From Actinotalea solisilvae (GTDB taxonomy: Bacteria; Actinomycetota; Actinomycetes; Actinomycetales; Cellulomonadaceae), in NCBI RefSeq assembly GCF_016464425.1, contig NZ_JADDKQ010000006.1, positions 1 to 64,000 of the forward strand: a DNA stretch of 64,000 bases, written 5' to 3'. Positions within the stretch are counted from its first letter, which is position 1. Every line of letters begins with the position of its first letter. The notes below the pieces were generated by a model. It was not told where the DNA came from, ran no database searches, and worked only from the letters and a program-made list of their open reading frames with translations. Made by a program: the position numbers and the translations under genes. Below are positions 17,178 to 24,809 of the stretch, one piece after another.

Positions 17178-17648
17178 GTGTCTGGCACCATCCGGCTCAT
17201 GGGGAAGCCACGGGCGGCGGTCGAGCACGAGTGCATCTTCTGCGCGATCGTTGCCGGCCGAGCGGAGGTCAGCCTCGTCTACGACGACGCGACAGTCATG
17301 GTTTGGATGGCCCTGCACCCCGTGGTCCCCGGGCATCTTCTCGTCGTGCCACGCCAGCACGTCGTCGGCCTCGAGGACATCGACGCGGCCACGAGTGCCC
17401 ACGTCTGGTCGGTCGGTCACGAGATGGCGCGAGCCTTACGCCGCTCCGCCATGCGATGCGAGGGGATCAACGTCTTCCTGTGTGACGGCGAGGCCGCGTT
17501 CCAGACGGTCTTCCACTTCCACCTGCACGTCATCCCGCGCTACGACGGCGACGGGTGGACGATCCTTCCCGACGAGGTGGAACGTGAGCGGCCGCTCCTT
17601 GACGCCGAGGCTCAGGTGATCCGGGACGCCATCGCATCGGCCGACTGA
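17178..17648 (+). CDS. HIT-family hydrolase
   Basis: A 156-residue histidine-triad protein, likely a nucleotide-phosphoramidate or dinucleotide hydrolase. The zinc-binding cysteines (HECIFCAIVAG) and the active-site triad HFHLHVIPR are both present. I chose the GTG six bases after a strong GGAGGAG site; ATG codons 15 bases upstream and 21 bases downstream are alternatives. It is cargo of the mobile element, followed after about 40 bases by an acetyltransferase on the same strand. Specific substrate unknown. Confidence 0.88.
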   Translation: MSGTIRLMGKPRAAVEHECIFCAIVAGRAEVSLVYDDATVMVWMALHPVVPGHLLVVPRQHVVGLEDIDAATSAHVWSVGHEMARALRRSAMRCEGINVFLCDGEAAFQTVFHFHLHVIPRYDGDGWTILPDEVERERPLLDAEAQVIRDAIASAD

Positions 17649-17691
17649 CGCGCCGCGTGGCAGCGGCCGTGCTGTGTAGAGGGGAGTGGTA

Positions 17692-18219
17692 GTGGAGCTT
17701 CGCGCGCTCAGGATCGACGACGAAGCCGAGGCAAGGGCGGCGCACGCCGAGCTGGCGACCGAGGGCTTCGCCTTCTTGCCGTTCTACGACCCGAACGAGC
17801 CATGGGCCGCGTACCTCGAGCGGGTCGAGCGCCTTCGCTACGGTGCCGGCCTTCCGCCCGGGTACGTGCCGTGGACCGACCTCTACGCCGCGGTTGACGG
17901 CGTTGTGGTCGGGCGCGTTTCCGTGCGGCACCGGCTCACCGAAGCGTTGCTCCAGGTTGGCGGCCACATCGGCTACGGAGTCCGGCCCGCGTACCGGCGG
18001 CGCGGGTACGCGACCGAGCTGCTCCGCGCCGGGCTCGGCGTCGCTCACGGTCTGGGCATCGACCAGGCGCTCGTGACCTGCGACGACGAGAACGTCGGCT
18101 CAGCTGCGGTGATCGAGCGGTGCGGCGGCGTGCTCGAAGACGTCCGATCGGTACCCGGGGGCTCACCGAAGCGGCGCTACTGGGTTCCGACGAGAGAAGC
18201 GCTGAGTCCCGCCCGCTGA
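17692..18219 (+). CDS. GNAT-family N-acetyltransferase
   Basis: A 175-residue acetyl-CoA-dependent transferase. The GNAT core is visible as IGYGVRPAYRRRGYATELLRAGL (acetyl-CoA pyrophosphate loop RRRGYA) and the later ALVTCDDENVGSAAVIERCGG. The GTG start follows AGGGGAG by five bases; another GTG lies two codons upstream. It probably shares a transcript with the HIT gene. Members of this shape modify small molecules or proteins; the substrate cannot be told from sequence. Confidence 0.87.
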   Translation: MELRALRIDDEAEARAAHAELATEGFAFLPFYDPNEPWAAYLERVERLRYGAGLPPGYVPWTDLYAAVDGVVVGRVSVRHRLTEALLQVGGHIGYGVRPAYRRRGYATELLRAGLGVAHGLGIDQALVTCDDENVGSAAVIERCGGVLEDVRSVPGGSPKRRYWVPTREALSPAR

Positions 18220-18463
18220 CCCCGGCCCGCGACTGCCGGTGACGGCCGCTGTCGAGCCGATGACGGGCCGCGACTCTTCTTGCATGGATGCGTGTCCACC
18301 CAGCCTGCGGATGTGGGGCGGGGGCTGTGTCCTTCGTTTGGGACGACGGGACTTGCAGCGGCGCCTCGCCCGCCGAGAGCTGCGACGTAGGATCCTGGAT
18401 GCGGCAGGTTGGCCGCCGCTCCGCGAGGGGCGCTGGAATGCGCGACATGCTGACGGGAGGGCT

Positions 18464-19282
18464 GTGACCTCACGGGCGGACGCGACCTCGACGCCTTGGA
18501 GGCGTACCCGGTGGGCGGCAGCGATCAGCATCCTCGCCGTATGTGGAGTTGGCCTTCTTCTAGGACGGCTCGAGGTGTGCAAGGACGTCTTGGTCCAGGA
18601 CGAGGTGCGTAGCATCTGCGCCCCGCCGGTGATCACCGACGCGAGCGTGCTGACGTTCGCGCTGCTAGTGGTTCTCTTGGTCAGCCCTGAGATGGGTGAA
18701 GTGGGAGTCTTCGGGATCTCGCTCAAGCGGCGCGTCGAGTCCGCGGAGCGCGAAGCCGAACGGTCCGCCAAGAAAGCGGAGCAACTTGAAGTCCAGCTCG
18801 CCTTGCACAGTGTTCGCCTCGACAGCGTTGCGCAGAGCGTCGCCTCGGCCGCTGCCCAGGCAACCGTCGGCCCCATCCTCATCGGCGATGCGGCCATCAG
18901 ACAGTCGTTGTCTGAGTTTGGCGAAAAGGCTCGTGCTTTCGAGAGCGGTGAGAGTCGTCCGGGAACAGACGGCGCAGAAGTGGCCGAGAGGCCCGACTAT
19001 GAACGCATCGGTAGGCTCATAGACAACTGGGAGCGCATCGCCGCCGCCCTTGATTTGCCTCCTCGCCGGGTTCTCCGCGACGGCACGTCATTTTCGGGCG
19101 TCCCACAGCTGTCGGCCGAGGAAGCGTCGCGCTTCCGCGCGATATTCGATGAAGAGCTGCAGGTAATCCGCGCTGCGCGCAATACGGTTGCGCACGCTCG
19201 CCCGCTAGAGGCGGAGGAGTTGGCGCTTGCGGTGGACCTGTCCGACCGACTTTTTGAACTGCTGGCTCGCGCGGGAGGTTAG
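18464..19282 (+). CDS. Membrane-anchored protein with HEPN-like RN-x3-H motif
   Basis: A 272-residue protein of unknown family. Two membrane helices lie near the N-terminus (about 18-34 and 60-75, VLTFALLVVLLVSP), followed by a basic segment and a long coiled coil (VESAEREAERSAKKAEQLEV). The C-terminal domain (about 178-272) is helical and contains RNTVAHA at 239-245, an R-x4-H pattern as in HEPN RNases. GTG start behind GGGAGGG. The layout, membrane helices plus coiled coil plus HEPN-like end, parallels the protein at 11784-12476. Possible membrane-tethered RNase effector; unproven. Confidence 0.65.
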   Translation: MTSRADATSTPWRRTRWAAAISILAVCGVGLLLGRLEVCKDVLVQDEVRSICAPPVITDASVLTFALLVVLLVSPEMGEVGVFGISLKRRVESAEREAERSAKKAEQLEVQLALHSVRLDSVAQSVASAAAQATVGPILIGDAAIRQSLSEFGEKARAFESGESRPGTDGAEVAERPDYERIGRLIDNWERIAAALDLPPRRVLRDGTSFSGVPQLSAEEASRFRAIFDEELQVIRAARNTVAHARPLEAEELALAVDLSDRLFELLARAGG

Positions 19283-19306
19283 GGAGCCCAGGGATCCGGT
19301 CTCGCT

Positions 19307-20014
19307 CTACCACTTGCGGTACGGCTCGAGGTGGGGTGTGTAGGGCTCCGCTGGTGGCGTCGCTGACCACCCGTGAGCGCGCAGGACGAGGGCAGCCTCG
19401 TCCTGAAGATCCCGAACGGCTGTCCTGAACTGTCTCATTCGCCAACGCTCCCGGCCCTCGCGTAGGACAGACTCCCATCCTGGTGCGGCGTCAACCCCGC
19501 AGTCGCGGATCAACATCTCGAGGACGTCCTCGAGGCACGGGCGAAATCTCTCGCCGCCGACAGGGAGGTGGACTTTGGATAGGTCGTGGGGGCTCTGAAC
19601 GCGTGTTGCGTCTGCCGTGTTGGCAATCGACAGGAGGTGGGTGAAGGCGCCACGTTCGGCGTGGAACTGCCAATGGCTTATCGGGTCCGCTCGCATATCG
19701 CTCCTGTACTCGAGGCGCAGGAGAGGCGTCCGGTCCAGCGTCGAGAAGAGACCGACGTCTGTTCTGGTCGTCTTCAGATGAAGGCCCGAATGATCCATGG
19801 TTTGGTAGAGCGCTACGGCCAAGTCGGCAAGGTGCTCGCCCTGGACGGTGAGCGGAATGCGGCGGCTGGCTGCGGTCTTGCCGGCCGGTCGCACAGCGTA
19901 TCGCTCGCCAAACTTGACGGAAACGACGTCGACGTTCTTGCCGAAGGTGCGCCGGAGCAGGTCCGCGACTTCGCCCGCGAACTCCCTTGAGCGGTCCGCC
20001 AAATCAGAAGTCAT
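19307..20014 (-). CDS. Unknown protein, second gene of an overlapping pair
   Basis: A 235-residue soluble protein without a recognised domain. It contains a conserved-looking core SHWQFHAERGAFTHLL and HLPVGGERFRPCLEDVLEML, then a C-terminal helical region with tryptophans and arginines. The start ATG lies inside the last codons of the upstream small gene (11-base overlap) and has no ribosome site, implying coupled translation. Location near the right end of the mobile element, and the small-plus-large arrangement, are like toxin-antitoxin or defence pairs, but no catalytic motif is visible. Confidence 0.6.
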   Translation of the reverse strand: MTSDLADRSREFAGEVADLLRRTFGKNVDVVSVKFGERYAVRPAGKTAASRRIPLTVQGEHLADLAVALYQTMDHSGLHLKTTRTDVGLFSTLDRTPLLRLEYRSDMRADPISHWQFHAERGAFTHLLSIANTADATRVQSPHDLSKVHLPVGGERFRPCLEDVLEMLIRDCGVDAAPGWESVLREGRERWRMRQFRTAVRDLQDEAALVLRAHGWSATPPAEPYTPHLEPYRKW

Positions 20015-20201
20015 CGGGCGAGTCGTTCAGCAGAAAGCTGATCTCCTCCAACTCGGCAACTGCCTCCCACTCCTCGCCGGACAGGGCGCCCGTGCGAGTG
20101 CGTGCGCGCAGCGCGTCGAGCGTCGTCCCGAGTGAGTCGAGGACCTGCTCCCGTCGCGCAAGCAGCTCATCCCTCGTGACCTCGATGGTCCTTGGCGGCA
20201 T
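20004..20201 (-). CDS. Small acidic helical protein, first gene of an overlapping pair
   Basis: A 65-residue protein (MPPRTIEVTRDELLARREQV...), predicted mostly helical, with heptad-like leucines and an acidic end NDSPDDF. AGAGG lies eight bases before the ATG. It overlaps the following 235-residue gene by 11 bases. Size and position suggest an antitoxin or accessory subunit; no DNA-binding motif is seen. Confidence 0.55.
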   Translation of the reverse strand: MPPRTIEVTRDELLARREQVLDSLGTTLDALRARTRTGALSGEEWEAVAELEEISFLLNDSPDDF

Positions 20202-20415
20202 GTGATCACCTCTCGCTCCGGCCTCCATCTTGCCGCCCGGTACCGACACGCGCGAGGAGGTCCGTAACCTCCGAGTGTCCAGCGTGCTCGGCGAGATATC
20301 GAGGGCGTGTTGGCGAGGGAGCGGCACCGCTCGTGAGACGATACGGCGGCCGCTCTGGCCCTCCGTCGATGTGGCGGCCGCCTTGCCGCAGCGCGGCGGA
20401 CTGGCCGGCTGCCGT

Positions 20416-20435
20416 GGTCAGCGTGTGGTCAGCGA
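20416..20435 (+). repeat. Subterminal 20-bp direct repeat, right copy
   Basis: Identical to and in the same orientation as 10349-10368. It lies about 80 bases inside attR, whereas the left copy lies about 75 bases inside attL. Confidence 0.6.
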
Positions 20436-20516
20436 GCGGCTTGGAACCGGGTCACCGGACGAACTACCCGCATGCGATTCCGCAGGTCAGCCCGTTATCG
20501 ACAGACCAAGATCAAA

Positions 20517-20561
20517 CTCCTAAAGCGGGTGTCGGCAGTTCCAATCTGCCGAGGCGCACAG
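20517..20561 (+). repeat. attR, degenerate copy of the tRNA-Arg 3' end
   Basis: Matches 10230-10274 at 43 of 45 positions. The two changes are G to C in the T loop (TTCGAAT becomes TTCCAAT) and C to G where the T stem meets the acceptor. It lacks the 5' half and could not form a tRNA. Confidence 0.88.
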
Positions 20562-20711
20562 CAAGCGGGTCGACGCGGCGTCGCCGGGTCACGAAGGTCC
20601 GAGGCGGGCCAGCATCGATGCCCGTGCGCTGAGGGTGACGGTGCAGCTGTGAGGCGCGTCCGTGCAGTGGGCGGTGAGTCCGCGGACCAACCTGAGCGGG
20701 CCCGGCCGCCG

Positions 20712-21551
20712 TCAGCCTCGCTTTAGCTGCGCGGCGGAGTCCGTGAGGAAGGACTCGAGGGACTGGGCCGGACGACCCGTGACGTGCTCGACGGTGTCGG
20801 TCACCGGTGCGAAGTCGCCGGCGTGCACGCGTTCGAACGTCCACATCGTGAGGTCACGCTCGAAACCGCTGAGGCCCTCGAGGGTCTCAGCGATCGTGGT
20901 CTCCCGGAGGGTCACGCGGCGGCCGACGGCGGCCGAGAGCTGGTCGGCGACCTTCGGCAGCGTGAGTGACTCCGGTCCGGTGAGCTCGTAGACCTGCCCC
21001 TCGTGACCGTCGTCGAGCAGGGCACGCTCGGCCACCGCGGCGATGTCCCGTGCATCGATCCACGCGACGCTCGCCCCGCCGCTGGAGAAGGCCAGTTCTC
21101 CCTCCTCGACGACCGGGCCGAGGTAGAAGCGCTCGTCCGTGAGCACCTGCATGAACCAGCTCGGCCGCAGGATGGTCCACGGCCGACCGCTGCTGCGCAC
21201 CACCTGCTCGGTGCGCGCGGCCCAGCTGTGAGGGCCCAGGGAGTCCGCGTTCCGCTCGGACAGCAGCACGACGCGCGTCTCAGCAGCCAGCCCGGTGAGC
21301 AGCGCGTCGATCAGCTCGGGTGCGTCCGCGCGATCCGGCCGCACGACGTACACCGCGTCTACGCCGCCCGTCGCCGTCGCCCAGGTGGACTCGTTGTCCC
21401 ACGATAAGGCGGTGGGCTGCACGCCCTCGAGGGTCACCGTCCTCGGGTCGCTGCTGCCGCCGAGCACGTCGACCCCCGGCCGGGCCATGAGCGCCTGCGC
21501 CAGGGGAACGCCGGTCTTGCCGCGCACGCCGGTCACCAGCACACGAGTCAC
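20712..21551 (-). CDS. NmrA-like NAD(P)-binding protein
   Basis: A 279-residue atypical short-chain dehydrogenase-fold protein of the NmrA / NAD(P)H-azoreductase-like group. The nucleotide-binding motif VLVTGVRGKTGVPLAQAL (GxxGxxG) opens the protein; later YELTGPESLTLPKVADQLSAAVGR is typical of the group. GTG start behind GGAGGAG. Such proteins act as redox sensors or reductases with unknown substrates. It is the first chromosomal gene to the right of the element. Confidence 0.87.
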   Translation of the reverse strand: MTRVLVTGVRGKTGVPLAQALMARPGVDVLGGSSDPRTVTLEGVQPTALSWDNESTWATATGGVDAVYVVRPDRADAPELIDALLTGLAAETRVVLLSERNADSLGPHSWAARTEQVVRSSGRPWTILRPSWFMQVLTDERFYLGPVVEEGELAFSSGGASVAWIDARDIAAVAERALLDDGHEGQVYELTGPESLTLPKVADQLSAAVGRRVTLRETTIAETLEGLSGFERDLTMWTFERVHAGDFAPVTDTVEHVTGRPAQSLESFLTDSAAQLKRG

Positions 21552-21659
21552 GAGAGCTCCTCCACACCAGTTGATCGCCCGGTCCGGGACCATCGTGGAC
21601 GACAGGTAGGACAGTGGCAGGTCGGCGCCTGGTGGGGGGACCTCCGCCGCCCGGAGCCG

Positions 21660-22349
21660 TCAGGCCGTGGCGCCGACCGCGAGCGCGAGCGCCGGTCGCG
21701 CACCGAGCGCGCCCTGGTCCGCGACGTCCGTGCCGACCTCGTCGAGGTGGACGCCGTCCGCGCTCAGCCGCACCCGGGAGACCGACGCGTTCGGCAGGGG
21801 CACGAGGACGCCGTCGCCCACGGCGGCGAGCCAGACGCCGAGCGCGAGCCCGTGTCCGACGACGAGTACCTCGCCGCCCTCCGGGTGCGCGGCGGTGATC
21901 CGCGCCATGGCCTCGTGGAGCCGGTCGAGGAAGCACCGTGCGCTCTCCCCGCCGGGCAGCCCGGGGTGGGAGCCGTCGAGGATGCTGCCGACGAGTTCGG
22001 GCCAGGCGACGACCTGGTCGAGCACCGACTCGTGCTTCCGCTCGTAGTCGCCGAAGTGGTACTCCCGCAGGCCGGGGTCGGTGCGCAGGCGCACGCCCTC
22101 GTGGTGGCGCAGGATCTCGGCCGCCGTCGCCACGGCCCGCCCGGACGGCGAGGAGTACGCCGCGACGAAGGGCCGCTGCGCGAGGTGCCGGGCCGTCGTG
22201 CGGACGCCGTCACGGCCGCCGCGCGTCAGCGGCGAGTCGCACCAGCCCTGCAGCAGGCGGCGCTGGTTGAGGTAGGTGCGCCCGTGGCGCACGAGCGTGA
22301 GGGTGAGGGTCCCGGTCGTCGTCGGTGCGACCGTCGTGTCTTTGGTCAT
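21660..22349 (-). CDS. Histidine phosphatase family protein
   Basis: A 229-residue member of the phosphoglycerate-mutase-like phosphatases. The catalytic RHG motif is LVRHGRTYLNQRRLLQG, and the second histidine sits in VLVVGHGLALGVW. It is likely a soluble phosphomonoesterase; substrate unknown. A second, unrelated member is at 45885-46649. It is monocistronic or starts a short unit. Confidence 0.9.
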   Translation of the reverse strand: MTKDTTVAPTTTGTLTLTLVRHGRTYLNQRRLLQGWCDSPLTRGGRDGVRTTARHLAQRPFVAAYSSPSGRAVATAAEILRHHEGVRLRTDPGLREYHFGDYERKHESVLDQVVAWPELVGSILDGSHPGLPGGESARCFLDRLHEAMARITAAHPEGGEVLVVGHGLALGVWLAAVGDGVLVPLPNASVSRVRLSADGVHLDEVGTDVADQGALGARPALALAVGATA

Positions 22350-22433
22350 GCGCGTGACGCTAGGCGGGGCGGCCGTCCGGCCGACGACGGCGGCGTGACC
22401 TGGGGGTGAAGGTCGGGCGGGGTGTTGCCGTCC

Positions 22434-23408
22434 TCAGCGACGGCGAGCGGTGAGCGTGAAGGTCGCCGGGAGCCGCTCGGGGCGCTCGCGCAGGCGGTAC
22501 TCGTTGATGTCCTCGTCGAGGACCATGAAACCGGGGAGCGCGTCCCACGGGACGCTGTCGTGCTCGGTCAGCGACGTCAGTTCGAGGCCGGCGTCGAGCA
22601 CCGCGGTGACGATCTCGCCGATCCCGTGGTTCCACTCCATCGACCGGGGCTGCGCAACCTTCCCCTCGCCGGCGTAGGTGTCCTCGTCGTTCCAGACGAG
22701 CGGCTCGGCCTGCTCGTAGTACGGGAGCTCGAGCGCGACCGTCGTCCCTCCAGGACCGGTCATCCACGGCTGCTGCTCGCGGTCCGGGTGCTCGGCGCCG
22801 ACCGTCATCGCCATCGCCGCGTTGAGCACCGGGTGACCGTCGCGGATGAAAAGGCGCCCGCCCGGGCGCAGCAGGGCGGCGACCGTCCGGGCCCAGCGCC
22901 CGATGCTCGGCAGCCAGCAGAGGGCGCCGATGCCGGTGTAGACGACGTCGAACCGCCGGCCGCCGAGGGCCTCGGGGGCGGCGTAGACGTCGGACTGCAC
23001 GTACTCGATGTCGGCGCCGGCACGCTGCGCCAGGCTCCGGGCCTCGTCGAGGGACACGCCCGAGAGGTCGACGCCCGTGACGCGGGCTCCGAGCCGAGCG
23101 AGGCTCAGTGTGTCCGTGCCGATGTGGCACTGGAGGTGGACGACGTCCAGGTCCGCGATGTCACCCAGGCGCGGTCGATCGAACTCGACCACGTCCGAGA
23201 GCGCGTCCGGGTCCGCCAGGAGGCGGTCGATCCCGTAGCCCTGCGCATGCACCGTCGCGCGGCTGTCCCAGTTGGTGCGGTTGAGGTCGAGGTACTCGTC
23301 GGCGGGCACGGTGCGGACGCTAGCAGCGTGGTTGTCACCGGCGGACGACGCCGAGACACCCTCGGGCGTCTGGTCGCCGCGTGGGCCGGCATCGCGCTCG
23401 ACGGTCAT
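22434..23408 (-). CDS. Class I SAM-dependent methyltransferase
   Basis: A 324-residue methyltransferase. The SAM-binding core begins near residue 93 with VVHLQCHIGTDTLSLARLGARVTGVDLS, followed by DVVYTGIGALCWLP and the RPGGRLFIRDGHP strand. The first 30 residues are probably disordered. Its ATG overlaps the stop of the HxlR regulator gene upstream as ATGA, so regulator and enzyme are cotranscribed. Substrate unknown. Confidence 0.88.
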   Translation of the reverse strand: MTVERDAGPRGDQTPEGVSASSAGDNHAASVRTVPADEYLDLNRTNWDSRATVHAQGYGIDRLLADPDALSDVVEFDRPRLGDIADLDVVHLQCHIGTDTLSLARLGARVTGVDLSGVSLDEARSLAQRAGADIEYVQSDVYAAPEALGGRRFDVVYTGIGALCWLPSIGRWARTVAALLRPGGRLFIRDGHPVLNAAMAMTVGAEHPDREQQPWMTGPGGTTVALELPYYEQAEPLVWNDEDTYAGEGKVAQPRSMEWNHGIGEIVTAVLDAGLELTSLTEHDSVPWDALPGFMVLDEDINEYRLRERPERLPATFTLTARRR

Positions 23409-23800
23409 CCCGCGAGTTCGTCGAAGCGCTCGCGCGCGGCGGCGACGTCGGGCAGGTGCGTCGTCGTCCACGCGAGCAGGGCGTCGACCGGCTCGCGGAG
23501 CGTCTTGCCCAGCGGGGTGATGCGGTACTCGACCGCGACCGGCCGCGAGCTCGTCACGACGCGCTCGACGATGCCGTTGCGCTCGAGGCGGCGCAGGGTC
23601 GCGGTGAGGGACTTCTGCGTGACGGCCGGGATGGCGCGGCGCAGGCCGTTGAAGCGGAGCGGGCCGTCGCACAGGTGCTCGAGCACCTGCACCGACCAGG
23701 TGTCGAGCACCTGGCCGAGCAGCTCGCGCTGCAGCGCGCCGATTTCGAGGCGGTCGACGTCGTCGTCGTGCGGGCGGGGGGTGGTCGCGGTCTCCGTCAC
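23405..23800 (-). CDS. HxlR-family transcriptional regulator
   Basis: A 131-residue winged-helix regulator. The HxlR pattern is clear: LDTWSVQVLEHLCDGPLRFNGLRRAIPAVTQKSLTATLRRLERNGIVER, then a beta wing VAVEYRITPLGKTL. It precedes and overlaps the methyltransferase gene and is divergent from the RidA gene. HxlR proteins commonly control the divergent neighbour in response to reactive small molecules, so RidA and the methyltransferase are the likely targets. Confidence 0.92.
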   Translation of the reverse strand: MTETATTPRPHDDDVDRLEIGALQRELLGQVLDTWSVQVLEHLCDGPLRFNGLRRAIPAVTQKSLTATLRRLERNGIVERVVTSSRPVAVEYRITPLGKTLREPVDALLAWTTTHLPDVAAARERFDELAG

Positions 23801-23835
23801 GACACCTAGTCTCGTTGAAGTGCCCTGCGGTGACC

Positions 23836-23854
23836 AGGTAGCAAGGGGATACCT
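23836..23854. promoter_or_regulatory. Candidate HxlR operator
   Basis: AGGTA and TACCT form a dyad with a nine-base spacer in the short region between the divergent HxlR and RidA genes. Position and symmetry fit a regulator site; not proven. Confidence 0.35.
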
Positions 23855-23878
23855 ACCTCACCGACGAAGGAGCATCCC

Positions 23879-24283
23879 GTGACCGTCCAGCTGCTCAGCC
23901 CCGCAGGCCTTGCCGAGAACACGCCGTACCACCACGTCGCGATCGCCACGGGCACCCGGCAGGTGCACGTCGCGGGCCAGGTCGCCGGCGGCCCCGGGGT
24001 CGACCGTGCGCCTGACCTCGCCGGGCAGGTCGCCCAGGCGCTGCGGAGCACCGCGCTCGGCCTCGCGGGCGCGGGCGCGACGTTCGACGACGTCGTCCGG
24101 CTCACCTTCTACGTCACGCGCTGGACGCCCGAGCAGATCGGCGAGTTCATGGCCGGCGTCGAGAGCGTCGCGGGGGAGCTCGGCCTGCCGTCGCCGATGC
24201 CGCCGTCGTCGCTCATCGGCGTCGAGGTGCTGTACGAGCCCGACGTGCGGGTCGAGGTCGAGGCCGCCGCGGTCCTCGACTGA
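23879..24283 (+). CDS. RidA-family protein
   Basis: A 134-residue member of the RidA/YjgF/UK114 family, small trimeric enamine/imine deaminases. The family pattern shows as QVHVAGQVAG, a stretch DDVVRLTFYVT and the end PPSSLIGVEVLYEPDVRVEVEAAAVL, where an arginine in the usual substrate-binding position is less obvious, so it may be a divergent subgroup. GTG start after GGAGCATCCC. Divergent from the HxlR gene, which probably regulates it. Confidence 0.85.
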   Translation: MTVQLLSPAGLAENTPYHHVAIATGTRQVHVAGQVAGGPGVDRAPDLAGQVAQALRSTALGLAGAGATFDDVVRLTFYVTRWTPEQIGEFMAGVESVAGELGLPSPMPPSSLIGVEVLYEPDVRVEVEAAAVLD

Positions 24284-24428
24284 GCGAACGGGTGATCCGG
24301 CCGCCGCCGGCTCACGAGCGAGGCACTCGGGCCGATGGTTCCGGCGGACGACGGGTATGCGCCCGCGTGGCCGCGACCTGCGGCACGGGGAGACGTCGCC
24401 CGCCGGCCGCCGACAGAGGACAGATCAC

Positions 24429-24809
24429 ATGAGCACCGCCGAGATCACGGGCGAGAAGTTCCGCATCTGGCTCCGGGCCGACGGCATCGCCGAGATCACG
24501 TGGGCGCCGCACGTCCCGTCGGGCATCGAGGACGCGCGCGCGGTCATCGAGGCGATGCGCGAGCTCACCGGCGGCACTGCCGCCCCGCTCCTCGTCCACA
24601 CGACCGACGCCGGCCCGCAGGACCGCGCCGCGCGCATGGAGTTCATCCGCCGCCAGGACGTCGTCGCCGCCGTCGCCCTCGTCGTCGGCAACCCGCTCAG
24701 CCGGATGATGGCGACCTTCTTCATCAACGTCAGCAAGCCCGACGTGCCGATCCGTCTCTTCGAGGACGTGGACGCCGCCGCCGACTGGCTGCGGGGGCAC
24801 CTGGTGTGA
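24429..24809 (+). CDS. DUF7793-like STAS-fold protein
   Basis: A 126-residue protein with the look of the STAS/SpoIIAA-type fold found in DUF7793 proteins: WLRADGIAEITWAPHVPSGIEDARAVIEAM, LLVHTTDAG, then a helix-rich C-terminus ending in FEDVDAAADWLRGHL. The diguanylate cyclase gene overlaps its stop by GTGA. The pair probably works together, with this protein as an adaptor or regulator of the cyclase. Family assignment is by pattern only. Confidence 0.75.
   Translation: MSTAEITGEKFRIWLRADGIAEITWAPHVPSGIEDARAVIEAMRELTGGTAAPLLVHTTDAGPQDRAARMEFIRRQDVVAAVALVVGNPLSRMMATFFINVSKPDVPIRLFEDVDAAADWLRGHLV

Larger units (their letters stand above)
10230..20561. mobile_element. Integrative mobilizable element in tRNA-Arg
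   Basis: A roughly 10.3-kb element bounded by a 45-bp duplication of the tRNA-Arg 3' end. It carries a tyrosine integrase, a frameshifted excisionase, a MobF-type relaxase-helicase and a gene-free region upstream of the relaxase that may hold oriT. No coupling protein or type IV secretion genes are present, so transfer would need a helper: hence mobilizable rather than conjugative. Cargo includes HIT and acetyltransferase genes, three membrane or soluble proteins with HEPN-like motifs, and an overlapping pair of unknown genes. Cargo at both ends uses more A/T-ending codons than the int/relaxase core, suggesting a mosaic origin. Confidence 0.88.
20202..20711. other. Right end of the mobile element and flank, no gene
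   Basis: This 510-base region contains the right 20-bp direct repeat and attR. I see no convincing gene; open frames here lack starts with ribosome sites and recognisable sequence. The last 150 bases are chromosomal flank downstream of attR. Confidence 0.6.

Noticed and set aside
10199-20561. Prophage
   Set aside because: No capsid, terminase or tail genes; relaxase plus integrase indicate a mobilizable element instead.
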